From contig NZ_JAFEVR010000014.1 of the NCBI RefSeq assembly GCF_017352375.1, positions 1-64,000 of the forward strand: 64,000 nucleotides of DNA, read 5' to 3'. Below, one piece after another: positions 25,103 to 34,520 of the stretch. Both the position numbers and the translations under genes were made by a program. How positions within the stretch are numbered: position 1 is the stretch's first letter; each line of letters opens with the position of its first letter. This DNA is from Mycolicibacterium sp. S2-37 (lineage in GTDB: Bacteria > Actinomycetota > Actinomycetes > Mycobacteriales > Mycobacteriaceae). Under the pieces are notes generated by a model, which worked only from the letters and a program-made list of their open reading frames with translations, did no database searches and had not been told where the DNA came from.

Positions 25103-26364
25103 GCGTCGCGCCGATCCGGATCACGGGGGCGCGCATCACCCCGGTCGCCTTCGTGGACCCGCCGCTGTTGAACACCGTCGGCGTACACCAGCCCTATGCG
25201 CTGCGCGCGATCATCCAGCTCGACACCGATTCCGGCTTGACCGGTCTGGGGGAGACGTACGCCGACACCAGGCATCTCGCCCGTCTGGATGCGGCGGCCG
25301 ACGCCATCGTCGGGCAGGACGTGTTCGCGCTCAACACCATTCGAGCGGTGATCGCCGAGCGGCTGGCCGGTGACGACACCGCGGTGGGCACCGCGGGCAT
25401 GATCACCTCCGCCAGCGCGGTGGACCAGGTGTTGTCCCCGTTCGAGGTGGCCTGTCTGGACGTGCAGGGCCACGCTCTCGGCCGGCCGGTGTCGGATCTG
25501 CTCGGCGGGACGGTGCGCGACGCGGTGCCGTTCAGCGCCTATCTGTTCTACAAGTGGGCCGCCCACCCGGGACAGCAGCCCGATGCGTTCGGCGCAGCGC
25601 TGGATCCGGACGGCATCGTCGGACAGGCACGCCGTATCATCGACGAATACGGTTTCACCGCAATCAAACTCAAGGGCGGAGTGTTCGCGCCCGAGGAGGA
25701 GATGGCGGCGATCGAGGCACTCTCCCGTGCGTTCCCGGGGCTGCCGCTGCGGCTGGACCCGAACGCGGCGTGGACGCCGCAGACGTCGGTCAAGGTGGCA
25801 TCCGGGCTGGCGGGCATCCTGGAGTACCTCGAGGATCCGACGCCGGGCCTCGACGGGATGGCCGAGGTGGCGGCGCAGGCGCCGATGCCGTTGGCCACCA
25901 ACATGTGTGTGGTGGCATTCGATCAGTTGGCGCCTGCGGTGGCCAAAGGGTCGGTGCGGGTCGTGCTGTCCGATCACCACTACTGGGGCGGTCTGCAGCG
26001 CTCCCGGCTGCTTGCGGGCATCTGTGCGACGTTCGATCTCGGCCTGTCGATGCACTCGAACTCGCATCTCGGGATCAGCTTGGCCGCGATGGTGCATCTG
26101 GCCGGCGCGACGCCGAATCTCACCTACGCCTGCGACACCCACTGGCCGTGGAAGACCGAGGACGTCGTCGAGCCGGGTGTCCTGCGGTTCGTCGACGGGT
26201 CGGTGCCGGTGCCGAACGGTCCGGGACTGGGCGTGCAGATCGACGAGGACAGCCTCGCCGCACTGCACGAGCAGTACATCCGCTGCGGTATCCGCGACCG
26301 CGACGACACCGGTTATATGCGCAGCATCGACCCGGAGTTCCGGACGGGCGCCCCGCGCTGGTGA
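25099..26364 (+). CDS. Glucarate dehydratase-family protein (enolase superfamily)
   Basis: A 421-aa enolase-superfamily member, GTG start at 25099 overlapping kdgD (GTGA). The KLKGGVF motif supplies the catalytic Lys pair, LDPNAAW the first metal Asp, and EYLEDPT and DHHYWGG later ligands; SMHSNSHLGISLA holds the His base. These are glucarate dehydratase-like signatures. However, the protein differs clearly from the canonical GudD at 45770-47116, so the true substrate may be another aldarate (galactarate, xylarate or similar). Operon context ties its product to KdgD. Confidence 0.88.
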   Translation: MSVAPIRITGARITPVAFVDPPLLNTVGVHQPYALRAIIQLDTDSGLTGLGETYADTRHLARLDAAADAIVGQDVFALNTIRAVIAERLAGDDTAVGTAGMITSASAVDQVLSPFEVACLDVQGHALGRPVSDLLGGTVRDAVPFSAYLFYKWAAHPGQQPDAFGAALDPDGIVGQARRIIDEYGFTAIKLKGGVFAPEEEMAAIEALSRAFPGLPLRLDPNAAWTPQTSVKVASGLAGILEYLEDPTPGLDGMAEVAAQAPMPLATNMCVVAFDQLAPAVAKGSVRVVLSDHHYWGGLQRSRLLAGICATFDLGLSMHSNSHLGISLAAMVHLAGATPNLTYACDTHWPWKTEDVVEPGVLRFVDGSVPVPNGPGLGVQIDEDSLAALHEQYIRCGIRDRDDTGYMRSIDPEFRTGAPRW

Positions 26365-26431
26365 CGCCGCGACGCTAGAGTGATGCTTTGGCGTCACCAC
26401 TCGGCCGTCTAGTGATGCAAGGAGCGCATCG

Positions 26432-27358
26432 GTGTTCTCGCTGAGCCGGTTGTCCTGCTTCATCGCGGTGGCCGAGGAGCTGCACTTCGGCCGCGCCGCG
26501 GAACGCCTGCACATGACGCAGCCGCCGCTCAGCCGGCAGATCCAGCAGCTCGAGAGCGAACTGGGCGTACATCTGATCGACCGCACCACCCGTTCGGTGA
26601 CGCTGACCCCGGCCGGGGTGGCGTTCCTGCCCGACGCCCGACGCATTCTGCAGCTCGCCGAAGGCGCCGCGCAGACCGTCAAGCGCATTCCGGCAGGCGA
26701 TCTCGGCACCGTCGTGGTCGGGTTCACCGCGGCGTCCGCGCATGCCGTGCTGCCGCGGCTGCTCGACAGCGTGCGCGAGAAGCTGCCCGATGTGAAGCTC
26801 GATCTGCGCGAGATGGTCAGCGCGGCGCAGATCGAGGGCCTGATGACCGGTGAGCTGGATCTCGGCATGGCGCGGCCGCCCTTGAAGCGGCCGGGCCTGG
26901 TGTCGCGGCCGCTTCTGCACGAACAGCTCGTCGCGGCGCTGCCCGCGGGTCATCCGATGGCGACACTGGGCCGGCAGCTGACCCTCAACGACCTCGACGG
27001 CCAGGACGTCGTCATGTATTCGCCGGTGCAGGCACGATATTTCAACGAGCTGCTGATCAGCACGTTCACCATCGCCGGGGCGACCCCACGCTACGTGCAG
27101 TTCGTGACGCAGGTGCACACCATGCTCGTGCTGGTGCGCTCGGGTATCGGCATCGCGCTGGTGCCCGCCTCGGCGGCAACCTTGCACCCCGAGGGTGTGG
27201 TCTTCCGTTCGATCGGGGCGTTCCGGGAGCGGCCGGTCGAGCTCGACGCGGTGTGGCGCGGCGACAGTTCCAACCCCGCCTTGATCCGGTTACTCACCGA
27301 CGTTCTGCCGCAACGAGAGTGGACGACCGACGATCTGGTCGAGGACGTGGTCGGCTAG
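26432..27358 (+). CDS. LysR-family transcriptional regulator
   Basis: A 308-aa regulator, GTG start at 26432. The N-terminal winged helix-turn-helix (residues ~1-60) includes AVAEELHFGRAAERLHMTQPP and RQIQQLESELGV. The rest is a two-lobed effector-binding domain. It is the last gene of the glucarate operon and follows the gudD-like gene after 67 bases. That gap contains two AGTGATGC copies (26379 and 26411 regions) that might be binding half-sites. Control of the aldarate operon is a natural inference. It converges on the TetR gene with four bases of overlap. Confidence 0.92.
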   Translation: MFSLSRLSCFIAVAEELHFGRAAERLHMTQPPLSRQIQQLESELGVHLIDRTTRSVTLTPAGVAFLPDARRILQLAEGAAQTVKRIPAGDLGTVVVGFTAASAHAVLPRLLDSVREKLPDVKLDLREMVSAAQIEGLMTGELDLGMARPPLKRPGLVSRPLLHEQLVAALPAGHPMATLGRQLTLNDLDGQDVVMYSPVQARYFNELLISTFTIAGATPRYVQFVTQVHTMLVLVRSGIGIALVPASAATLHPEGVVFRSIGAFRERPVELDAVWRGDSSNPALIRLLTDVLPQREWTTDDLVEDVVG

Positions 27359-28005
27359 CTCAGTGTCGCCAACGCGGCCTCGAGCGACCGGTCGATCCGC
27401 TCGCGCTCGTCACCCAGACCCACCAGGGTGTCGAAGATCGTCGGCGCGAGTATCTGGGTCAGACCATGGTCGTCGTGACCGAAGAACCCGGCAATCTCCA
27501 GCAGCACCGCGCCGTGGGCGATGCTCCACAGCCGCCCGGCGATCACCGAAACCCCGTCGTCCCGGATGCGTCCGGCCTCGATCATCCTGGCCACCACATC
27601 GAGCAGCGCGTCGAAGGACATCGCGAATTCGGCTCGGCTGCTGGCGGTTCCGGTGGTCGTCAGATCGGCGTGGTGGCGGTTCAGCGACTCGGCCGAGGTG
27701 CCGAACATCATCTGGTAGCGCTGCGGGTGGGCCAGCGCGAACTCCCGGTAGCGGATGCCGATCACGATGAAGTCGGCGACCGGATCATCGGTGCGCGCGA
27801 CGTCGGTCAGTGCCTGGGTGAACCGCGCGAACGCCGTCTGCGCGATCGCGTCGATCACACCGGTCATCCCGCCGAAGTGGGTGTACACCGCCATCGTCGA
27901 GGTGCCGGTCTCGCCGGCGAGCCTGCGCGCGCTGAGCGCTGCGAAGCCGTCGCGTTCCAGGATCCGGATGCCCGCATCGACGATCTGCGTCTTGACGTCC
28001 GCCAT
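27355..28005 (-). CDS. TetR/AcrR-family repressor
   Basis: A 216-aa regulator starting at ATG 28005. The N-terminal helix-turn-helix spans ~8-55 (GFAALSARRLAGETGTSTM, AVYTHFG), followed by an all-helical ligand domain. It is transcribed divergently from the carotenoid oxygenase across 65 bases that hold two palindromes (28016-28033 and 28041-28058). This is the usual arrangement for local autorepression plus control of the neighbouring enzyme. Confidence 0.93.
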   Translation of the reverse strand: MADVKTQIVDAGIRILERDGFAALSARRLAGETGTSTMAVYTHFGGMTGVIDAIAQTAFARFTQALTDVARTDDPVADFIVIGIRYREFALAHPQRYQMMFGTSAESLNRHHADLTTTGTASSRAEFAMSFDALLDVVARMIEAGRIRDDGVSVIAGRLWSIAHGAVLLEIAGFFGHDDHGLTQILAPTIFDTLVGLGDERERIDRSLEAALATLS

Positions 28006-28015
28006 CTTGCCATCC

Positions 28016-28058
28016 TGTCATAACGGTGTTATACCGGAGGTGTCATAACGCTGTTATA
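28016..28058. promoter_or_regulatory. Two tandem palindromic operators between tetR and the carotenoid oxygenase
   Basis: TGTCATAACGGTGTTATA (28016-28033) and TGTCATAACGCTGTTATA (28041-28058) differ at one base and are repeated every 25 bp. Each has the inverted core ATAAC-N3-GTTAT. They fill the divergent intergenic region, so a TetR dimer pair bound here would block both promoters. Confidence 0.8.
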
Positions 28059-28070
28059 GAGGGGCGGACC

Positions 28071-29516
28071 GTGACCAACCGATATCTCGAAGACGTCTTC
28101 GCACCGATCACGCAGGAGTACACGCTCACCGGGCTGGAGGTCGAGGGCGCGATCCCCGAACACCTCGACGGCCGATATCTGCGCAACGGGCCCAACCCGA
28201 TCGGGAAGGTGGATCCCGAGCTCTATCACTGGTTCATCGGGGACGGCATGGTGCATGGGATCCGTCTGCGCGACGGGAGGGCCGAGTGGTATCGCAACCG
28301 GTGGGTGCGCGGTCCGCAGGCCGCCCGGGCGCTCGGCGAGCAGCCGCCGGTCGGGCACTTCGGCGGGTCACCGATGGCCGCCAACACTAACGTCATCGGG
28401 CATGCGGGAAAGACACTGGCGCTGATCGAGTCGGGGCAGGCCAACTACGAGTTGACCGACGACCTCGACACCGTGGGGGTCTGCGATTTCGACGGCACGC
28501 TCACCGGCGGCTACACCGCCCACCCCAAACGCGACCCCGACACCGGTGAGTTGCACGCCGTGTCCTACAGCATGCGCCGCGGAAACACCGTGCAGTACTC
28601 GGTGATCGGTGTCGACGGGCGCGCGCGGCGCACTGTCGACATCGAGGTCAGCGGAAGCCCGATGATGCACGACTTCTCGCTGACCGAACACCACGTCGTG
28701 TTCTACGACCTGCCGGTCACCTTCGACGTCCGCCAGGCGACCGAGATGACCGTCCCGCGCGGATTGCGGCTGCCTGCGCGACTTCTGCTGTCCGCGTTGA
28801 TCGGACGGGTACGGGTGCCCGAGCCGGTCGCGGCGCGCCAGCCCAGGGTCAGGGCGTCCGACCGCCGCTTCCCGTACTCGTGGAATCCGCGGTATCCCGC
28901 GCGCGTCGGGGTGATGCCGCGTGACGGCGGGTCGGCCGACGTCCGGTGGTTCGACGTGGAACCCTGCTACGTCTTCCATCCGATGAACGCCTACGAAGAC
29001 GGGGACACGATCGTGCTGGACGTGGTGCGACATCCGAAGATGTTCGACACCGATCGCCTCGGTCCGAACGAGGGTCCGCCGACCCTGGACCGCTGGACGG
29101 TCGACCTCGCCGACGGCAAGGTCCGCGAATCCCGTATCGACGATCGTCCCCAGGAGTTCCCCCGTGTCGACGAGCGGCTGGTCGGAAAGCGGCACCGGTA
29201 CGGATACGCGCCCGCGGTCGGTCGCGGCGGCGGAGGTGAGGATGCGTTGATCAAACACGACCTCGTGGGCGGCGGGTCCGCGGTGCGCTCGTTCGGCGAG
29301 GGAACGGTGGTGGGGGAGTTCGTGTTCGAACCCGCATCGCCGGACGCCGCTGAGGACGAGGGTGTGCTGATGGGTTACGTGTACGACCGCGCCAGCGACC
29401 GGAGCGCACTGGCGATCCTCGACGCGCAGACGCTCGAGGACGTCGCGATCGTCCGGCTGCCGCATCGGGTTCCCGCGGGATTCCACGGCAACTGGGTGCG
29501 GACCGACGCCGGATAG
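28071..29516 (+). CDS. Carotenoid oxygenase (RPE65/CCO family)
   Basis: Non-haem iron dioxygenase that cleaves carotenoids, apocarotenoids or stilbenoid double bonds. From the GTG at 28071 (V-TNRYLEDVF) it is 481 aa. The seven-bladed propeller family shows its iron His ligands in TAHPKRDP, MMHDFSLTEHH, VFHPMNAYEDG and FHGNWV. LRNGPNPIG near the N-terminus is a family signature. It is under the divergent TetR with twin operators. The substrate is unknown. Confidence 0.93.
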   Translation: MTNRYLEDVFAPITQEYTLTGLEVEGAIPEHLDGRYLRNGPNPIGKVDPELYHWFIGDGMVHGIRLRDGRAEWYRNRWVRGPQAARALGEQPPVGHFGGSPMAANTNVIGHAGKTLALIESGQANYELTDDLDTVGVCDFDGTLTGGYTAHPKRDPDTGELHAVSYSMRRGNTVQYSVIGVDGRARRTVDIEVSGSPMMHDFSLTEHHVVFYDLPVTFDVRQATEMTVPRGLRLPARLLLSALIGRVRVPEPVAARQPRVRASDRRFPYSWNPRYPARVGVMPRDGGSADVRWFDVEPCYVFHPMNAYEDGDTIVLDVVRHPKMFDTDRLGPNEGPPTLDRWTVDLADGKVRESRIDDRPQEFPRVDERLVGKRHRYGYAPAVGRGGGGEDALIKHDLVGGGSAVRSFGEGTVVGEFVFEPASPDAAEDEGVLMGYVYDRASDRSALAILDAQTLEDVAIVRLPHRVPAGFHGNWVRTDAG

Positions 29517-30146
29517 TCAGCTGCGCCGTCGGACCGCTTCGGCCAGCCACCGGCCGATGCCCGGTGGATCGGCGATGTGGTCGGGGGTGACCCTGCGCAG
29601 CGCCGCCGTGACCGCGGCGCCGGCCTCGCAGGTCACCGGGTCCTGGAGTACCACTCTGCCCCCGGCCGCCTTCACCGCCTCGCATCCGGCGGCACCGTCG
29701 TCGTTCGCGCACGAAAGCAACACCGCGGTCACCGGGCTCGTGAGGTCGACGGTACTGACGAAGGTGACGTCGATCGACGGCCGCGAGTAGGCGACGGGCG
29801 GATCCAGCGTCAGGTGAGCCCGCACACCCGGCCGGGGTTCGTACGGTGTGATGGGGGTGGGGGGAACCTCCGAGAGGCATCGCTGCCGCCCGAGCAGGAG
29901 CTGGTAACCGGCTGGGGCGACCACGACCGTACCCGGCGGACAATTCCATGGACTGTCGTCGGGTTCGAGCACCGGGAGGTCGGTGTAGGTCTGCAGGACG
30001 GCGGCCAGCGGCGAATAGGCGGGCGGGCGGTGGAGTACGACGACCACCACACTGTCGCCGATGTCGGTGAGTATCCCGAAGATGCCCCGCACCGCCTTCA
30101 TGCCACCGGCGCTACCGCCGATGACGATCAGCTCAGGGCCGGGCAA
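29517..30146 (-). CDS. CheB-type protein-glutamate methylesterase (no receiver domain)
   Basis: A 209-aa stand-alone CheB catalytic domain. The triad is visible: Ser12 in IGGSAGG, His in VVLHRPP, and an Asp in LSCANDDGAAG. The N-terminal receiver of classical CheB is absent, as in sensory modules outside chemotaxis. The likely TTG start at 30146 overlaps cheR by 14 bases; a CTG inside the overlap is an alternative. It is the last gene of the four-gene signalling operon. The methylated partner is unknown because no MCP is encoded here. Confidence 0.88.
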   Translation of the reverse strand: MPGPELIVIGGSAGGMKAVRGIFGILTDIGDSVVVVVLHRPPAYSPLAAVLQTYTDLPVLEPDDSPWNCPPGTVVVAPAGYQLLLGRQRCLSEVPPTPITPYEPRPGVRAHLTLDPPVAYSRPSIDVTFVSTVDLTSPVTAVLLSCANDDGAAGCEAVKAAGGRVVLQDPVTCEAGAAVTAALRRVTPDHIADPPGIGRWLAEAVRRRS

Positions 30147-31002
30147 GGTACGTCTGATTCATCGCGTAGATGCCTTGTCGTCGGTCCAGCGGGGTGAACA
30201 GGCGTAGGCCGTCGTTGGTGAGCCCCTCCCGGGGGCCGATGACGAGATTGCCGAACGGCGCGAGGCTTTCGCGGAAGATGAGTTCGACTCGGTGCTGCAG
30301 GGTCTCCTCGAAGTAGATGAAGACGTTGCGGCACATGATCAGGTTGAACTCGCCGAAGGCGCTGTCGGTGGCGAGGTTGTGCGAGAAGAACTCGATATGC
30401 GACCGCAGGTGGGGGCTGAGGATGCACCGGTCGTATTTGGCGACGTACCAGTCGGAGAACGGTCGCTGCCCACCACTGGCTTGATAGTTGCGGGTGGCAC
30501 GAACCATCGCGTCGGCCGGGTAGATCGCCGCGGTGGCGGCGCGCAGTGAGTCGTTGTCGATGTCGGTGGCGTAGATGGTGGCGCGGTCCAGCAGCCCTGC
30601 TTCATCGAGCAGGATGGCCGTGGAGTAGGCCTCTTCGCCCGTCGCGCACCCCGCCACCCAGATGCGGATGCGCGGGTAGGTCGCCAACCGGGGAAGCAGC
30701 TCGACGCGGATCGTAGCGAAAACGCCTGGGTCGCGGAACATCTCGGTGACGTTCACTGTCATCGTGGACAGGAACTCCGACAGTAGCTCCGGCTCGCGCA
30801 GCACGCGGCTCTGAGCCTGGGAGATCGTGCCCAGGGAGTGCCGGTCGACGAACACGGCGAGCCGCCGGTTCCGGGAGGCGTCACTGTAGTGGCGGAAGTC
30901 GTAGCCGAGATACTCGAACACGGCGTAGAAGAACGCGTCGGCCTCGATCGCGGTCAGCTCCCGCGTCTGAGTCGGATCCGGTGTCTGCGCAGGCGGTCTC
31001 AT
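30133..31002 (-). CDS. CheR-type protein-glutamate methyltransferase
   Basis: A 289-aa SAM-dependent methyltransferase, ATG at 31002 (MRPPAQTPDP) overlapping the kinase stop as ATGA. An N-terminal helical CheR domain contains TVNVTEMFRDPGVF, the conserved T-x-F-F-R/D-like region. The SAM pocket is WVAGCATGEEAYSTA, followed by YATDIDNDSL and the late motif NLIMCRNVFIYF. An in-frame start at 31050 lies inside the kinase gene and is rejected. Together with CheB it forms a methylation/demethylation pair. Confidence 0.93.
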   Translation of the reverse strand: MRPPAQTPDPTQTRELTAIEADAFFYAVFEYLGYDFRHYSDASRNRRLAVFVDRHSLGTISQAQSRVLREPELLSEFLSTMTVNVTEMFRDPGVFATIRVELLPRLATYPRIRIWVAGCATGEEAYSTAILLDEAGLLDRATIYATDIDNDSLRAATAAIYPADAMVRATRNYQASGGQRPFSDWYVAKYDRCILSPHLRSHIEFFSHNLATDSAFGEFNLIMCRNVFIYFEETLQHRVELIFRESLAPFGNLVIGPREGLTNDGLRLFTPLDRRQGIYAMNQTYLARP

Positions 31003-34000
31003 CGATCGACGGCGGATTCCTGCTTTTCGCGTGGCCGGCTGGCGAGCCACACTCTGAGCACCGACGTGAGTTGATCCATGTCAACAGGCTTGGTGACGTA
31101 GTCCGAGGCGCCGGCGTCCAGACACTTCTGGCGGTCGCCCTTCATGGCTTTCGCGGTGAGCGCGACGATCGGGAGGGTGCGCCAGCGCGCCTCGGCCCGG
31201 ATGCGGCGCATCGCCTCATACCCGTCCATGACCGGCATCATGATGTCCATCAACACCAGCCCGATCTCGGGGTGGGCGGCGAGGGTGTCGATACCGGCCT
31301 GCCCGTTGCGCGCCGGCAGCACCGTGATGCCGTAGCGCTTCAGCGCACTGCCGAGCGAGAAGACGTTGCGTACGTCGTCGTCGACGAGCAGGACCGTGTG
31401 GCCCTCCAGTGACTCCTCGACGCGTTTGGCGTTGGACAGGATCTGGCGTGCCGAGTCCGGCATGTCCGTCGCGACGCGGTGCAGGAACAGGGCGGTCTCG
31501 TCCAGCAACCGTTCGGGCGATTTGGCGTTCTTCAGCACGATCGCGGCGGCCAGCGCCTCGAGGCGCTCGGTCTCCTCCGTCGTCAATTCCCGGCCCGTGT
31601 GCACGATCACGGGCAGGCTCTTCTCCTTGAGCTGGTCCTTGATCCGTTCGATGAGCTCGATCCCGTCGATGTCGGGTAACCCCAGATCGAGTACGAGGCA
31701 GTCGTAGGAGGTCGGGCCGGCCAGCTCCGCGAGCACCTGCTCACCGGTGCTCACGGTGGTGATTGCGATGTCGTCGCTCTCGATCATGTGCTTGACGACC
31801 TGGCGCTGGTTCGCGTCGTCCTCGGCGACCAGGACGTGCCGCGGCCCCGGTTTGAGGAAGTCGGTCATACCGGTGAACATCGATCGCAGCTCCGAAAGCC
31901 CCGCGGGCTTGCTCAGCGTCTGGATGGCGCCCATCCGGCGACCGCGGCCGTCGTCGTTGGCCCCCGAGATGACGTTGACCGGGATGTGGCGGGTGGCGAG
32001 ATCGTGTTTGAGCACGTCCAGCACGACCCAGCCCGCCATGTCCGGCAGACCGATGTCGAGGGTGATCGCCGCCGGCTTGCGCTCCTTGGCCAGCGCCAGG
32101 GCCATCCGGCCGCTCGGAGTGACCACCGAGTCGAATCCCGCTTCGCCCGCCAGCTCTGCGAGCATGTTCGCGAACGTGGGGTCATCCTCGACGATCAGTA
32201 GAACGGGGTTGCTGCCCTGCGGCCACGCCACACTCGAGGTGTCGAGCTCGTCGATGCCTGCGGCGTCGTCGCCATTGGTCTGCGGCAGCGCGGAATCGGT
32301 GCGTGGCGTCACGCGAGCAACCGGTGCGGCCGGTGCGGCGAGTGTGGCGGAGGGAGCCGACACCGCTGGTGCGCTGCCCGGCGCATCACCGATCGGCAGG
32401 TAGCAGGTGAACGTCGAGCCCTCGCCCAGAGAGCTTTTCAGGGTGATGTCACCCCCGAGCTGACGGGCGAGTTCCCGGCTGATCGCCAGCCCGAGGCCGG
32501 TGCCGCCGTACTGGCGGGTCGAGCCCCGCGCGGCCTGCTGGAAGGACTCGAAGATCAGGTTGTGATCTTTGTCGTCGATGCCGATTCCGGTGTCGACCAC
32601 CGCCAGCGCCAGGTAGTCGCCGCCCGGCGTGCCGGTCAGATCGCGGCTGCCGGAAAGCGTCACCGTGACCGAGCCCTCGTCGGTGAACTTGATCGCGTTG
32701 GCCGCCAGGTTCTTCGCGATCTGCTTGACCCTGGTGTAGTCACTCGTCAACGCCTGCGGAGCGACGTCGCCGACCTCCACGTGGAACGCGATGCCCTTGT
32801 GTTCGGCGATCGGACGGAAGGTGCGTTCGAGGAAGCTGACGAGTTCGGCGGTCTCGATCCGCTCCTTCTCCAGGCGCAGCGACCCCGATTCGACCTTGGC
32901 CAGGTCGAGCACCTCGTCGATGAGATTGAGCAGGTCTTTGCCGGACTGCTGGATGGTCTCGGCGAATTCGCGATGCTTCTCGCTGACCGGCTCGTCCGAT
33001 TCCGCGAGCAGCCCCGCCAGGATGAGGATGCTGTTGAGCGGCGTCCGCAGCTCGTGACTCATGTTCGCCAGGAACTCGGACTTGTACCGTGACGACACGG
33101 CCAGTTCCTCGGCCTTGACCTCGAGGGAAGCGCTGAGCCGTTGCAACTCCTCGTTCTTCTGTTCCAACGAATGCGCCTGGGACTCGAGCCGTTCGGAGCT
33201 CGCCTTGAGCTCTTCGCGCTGTGACCGCAGCTCCTCGGTCGTCTCCTCGAGTTCGGCGTTCTGCGCCGACAACAGGTCCTCGCGCTGGATCAGCTGCTCG
33301 TTCGCCGCCCGCAGCTCCTCCTCCTGGGTCTGCAGTTCCTCGGTCTGCGCCTGGGACACCCGCAACAGTTCACGGGTCCGCTGCGCGGACTCGATTGCGC
33401 TGATCGCGACGCCCGCGCCGAGGGCGATGCTCTCGAGCAGATCGATGTCCTCCTCCGAGAACAGCCGCATCCCGGCCAACTCGAGAACGCCGAGCACTTT
33501 GGACTCGAACAGGATGGGGATCAGGATCAGCGAGACGGGTGCGGTCTTACCCAGACCGGAGACGATCTCCACGTAATCGCCTGGAGCGTCGGTGATCTCG
33601 ATCCGGTTGCCCTCCAACGCACATTGCCCGATGAGGCCGTCGCCCAGCTGGTAGGACGTGGGCAACCCCTTGCGGCGGTGGAAGGCATAGGACGCGATGA
33701 GGCTGTAGCGTCCGGGATCGTCGGCCTGCTGCAGATAGAGGGCGCCGTGTTTGGCGCCGACGGCCTCCGCGGTGCGCGACACGATGATCTTTCCCGCGGC
33801 CGCCGGGTCGTCGACGCCCTGCACCTCGGTCATGAGGTCGGCCTGGATGGCCTTGGAACGGCGGGATCTCTCGCTCTCGTCCGCGGCGCGGGTGACGGTG
33901 CGATGGATGTTGCGACTGGTCAGGAACATCAACACGCCCAGCACGAGCACGATCACGCTGGCGAATGTCCACAGGATCGTGCGGGTGTTCTTGATCGCCT

Positions 34001-34520
34001 GTGTAGCACGGGTGTTCGCGTCGTCGACGGCTTTGACCGTCTCCTGCTCGATTTGGTAGAGCTGATCTTCCAGAAGTGCCGCCTGGCCGTCGATGCGCCT
34101 TGCTGCAGCTGCCGCTTGGTCGGCGTTCCCGGGGCCCTCGGAGTCCGCGCTGTTCTCCGATCGGAACTCATCCCAGGTGGTCACCGCCTGCCGGTATTGC
34201 GTTCGGACGTTGCTCGCGGTGGTCTCGTCGGCCGCCCTGCGAAGCTCCGTGCCGATTGAGTTGCTGATGTCCCGAACCGAACCGGCCACTTCGGCGCGCC
34301 GAGGACCATCGGTGGCGAACAGGAACTCGTTGTAGGTGGCGATGAACGTCTGCAGGTCACGCCCGATGTCCAGGGCGCGGACCTGGGCTTCCCGGGCCTG
34401 GGCGCGCTGTTCGTAGATCGCGGTGATGCGATTTGTCTGGACCGTGAACAAGATGTTCGCGAGAATGACTGCCACCACAGCTGATCCGCAGAGGATCGCC
34501 AAACGGGTCGCCAGCTTCAT
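30999..34520 (-). CDS. Hybrid sensor histidine kinase with GAF domain and three receivers
   Basis: A 1173-aa membrane kinase. TM1 is at ~7-27, a periplasmic helical CHASE3-like sensor at ~30-170 and TM2 at ~177-200. A GAF domain (~230-375) and a long Gln/Glu-rich coiled coil (~385-470) follow. The HisKA domain has phosphoacceptor His489 in NMSHELRTPLN. The ATPase has DTGIGIDDKD and GGTGLGLAISREL. Then come three receivers with phosphorylatable Asp in ITLDIGLPDM, LVLDLGLPDI and VLMDIMMPVM; the last has the full KPVDMDQL end. ATGA overlaps couple it to the GGDEF/EAL gene upstream and to cheR downstream. A multi-receiver phosphorelay tied to CheR/CheB is the likely design. Confidence 0.93.
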   Translation of the reverse strand: MKLATRLAILCGSAVVAVILANILFTVQTNRITAIYEQRAQAREAQVRALDIGRDLQTFIATYNEFLFATDGPRRAEVAGSVRDISNSIGTELRRAADETTASNVRTQYRQAVTTWDEFRSENSADSEGPGNADQAAAAARRIDGQAALLEDQLYQIEQETVKAVDDANTRATQAIKNTRTILWTFASVIVLVLGVLMFLTSRNIHRTVTRAADESERSRRSKAIQADLMTEVQGVDDPAAAGKIIVSRTAEAVGAKHGALYLQQADDPGRYSLIASYAFHRRKGLPTSYQLGDGLIGQCALEGNRIEITDAPGDYVEIVSGLGKTAPVSLILIPILFESKVLGVLELAGMRLFSEEDIDLLESIALGAGVAISAIESAQRTRELLRVSQAQTEELQTQEEELRAANEQLIQREDLLSAQNAELEETTEELRSQREELKASSERLESQAHSLEQKNEELQRLSASLEVKAEELAVSSRYKSEFLANMSHELRTPLNSILILAGLLAESDEPVSEKHREFAETIQQSGKDLLNLIDEVLDLAKVESGSLRLEKERIETAELVSFLERTFRPIAEHKGIAFHVEVGDVAPQALTSDYTRVKQIAKNLAANAIKFTDEGSVTVTLSGSRDLTGTPGGDYLALAVVDTGIGIDDKDHNLIFESFQQAARGSTRQYGGTGLGLAISRELARQLGGDITLKSSLGEGSTFTCYLPIGDAPGSAPAVSAPSATLAAPAAPVARVTPRTDSALPQTNGDDAAGIDELDTSSVAWPQGSNPVLLIVEDDPTFANMLAELAGEAGFDSVVTPSGRMALALAKERKPAAITLDIGLPDMAGWVVLDVLKHDLATRHIPVNVISGANDDGRGRRMGAIQTLSKPAGLSELRSMFTGMTDFLKPGPRHVLVAEDDANQRQVVKHMIESDDIAITTVSTGEQVLAELAGPTSYDCLVLDLGLPDIDGIELIERIKDQLKEKSLPVIVHTGRELTTEETERLEALAAAIVLKNAKSPERLLDETALFLHRVATDMPDSARQILSNAKRVEESLEGHTVLLVDDDVRNVFSLGSALKRYGITVLPARNGQAGIDTLAAHPEIGLVLMDIMMPVMDGYEAMRRIRAEARWRTLPIVALTAKAMKGDRQKCLDAGASDYVTKPVDMDQLTSVLRVWLASRPREKQESAVDR

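Noticed and set aside
28005..28071. Riboswitch or attenuator in the TetR/carotenoid-oxygenase gap
   Set aside because: The symmetry is that of DNA palindromes bound by TetR proteins; 65 bases leave no room for an aptamer plus leader.
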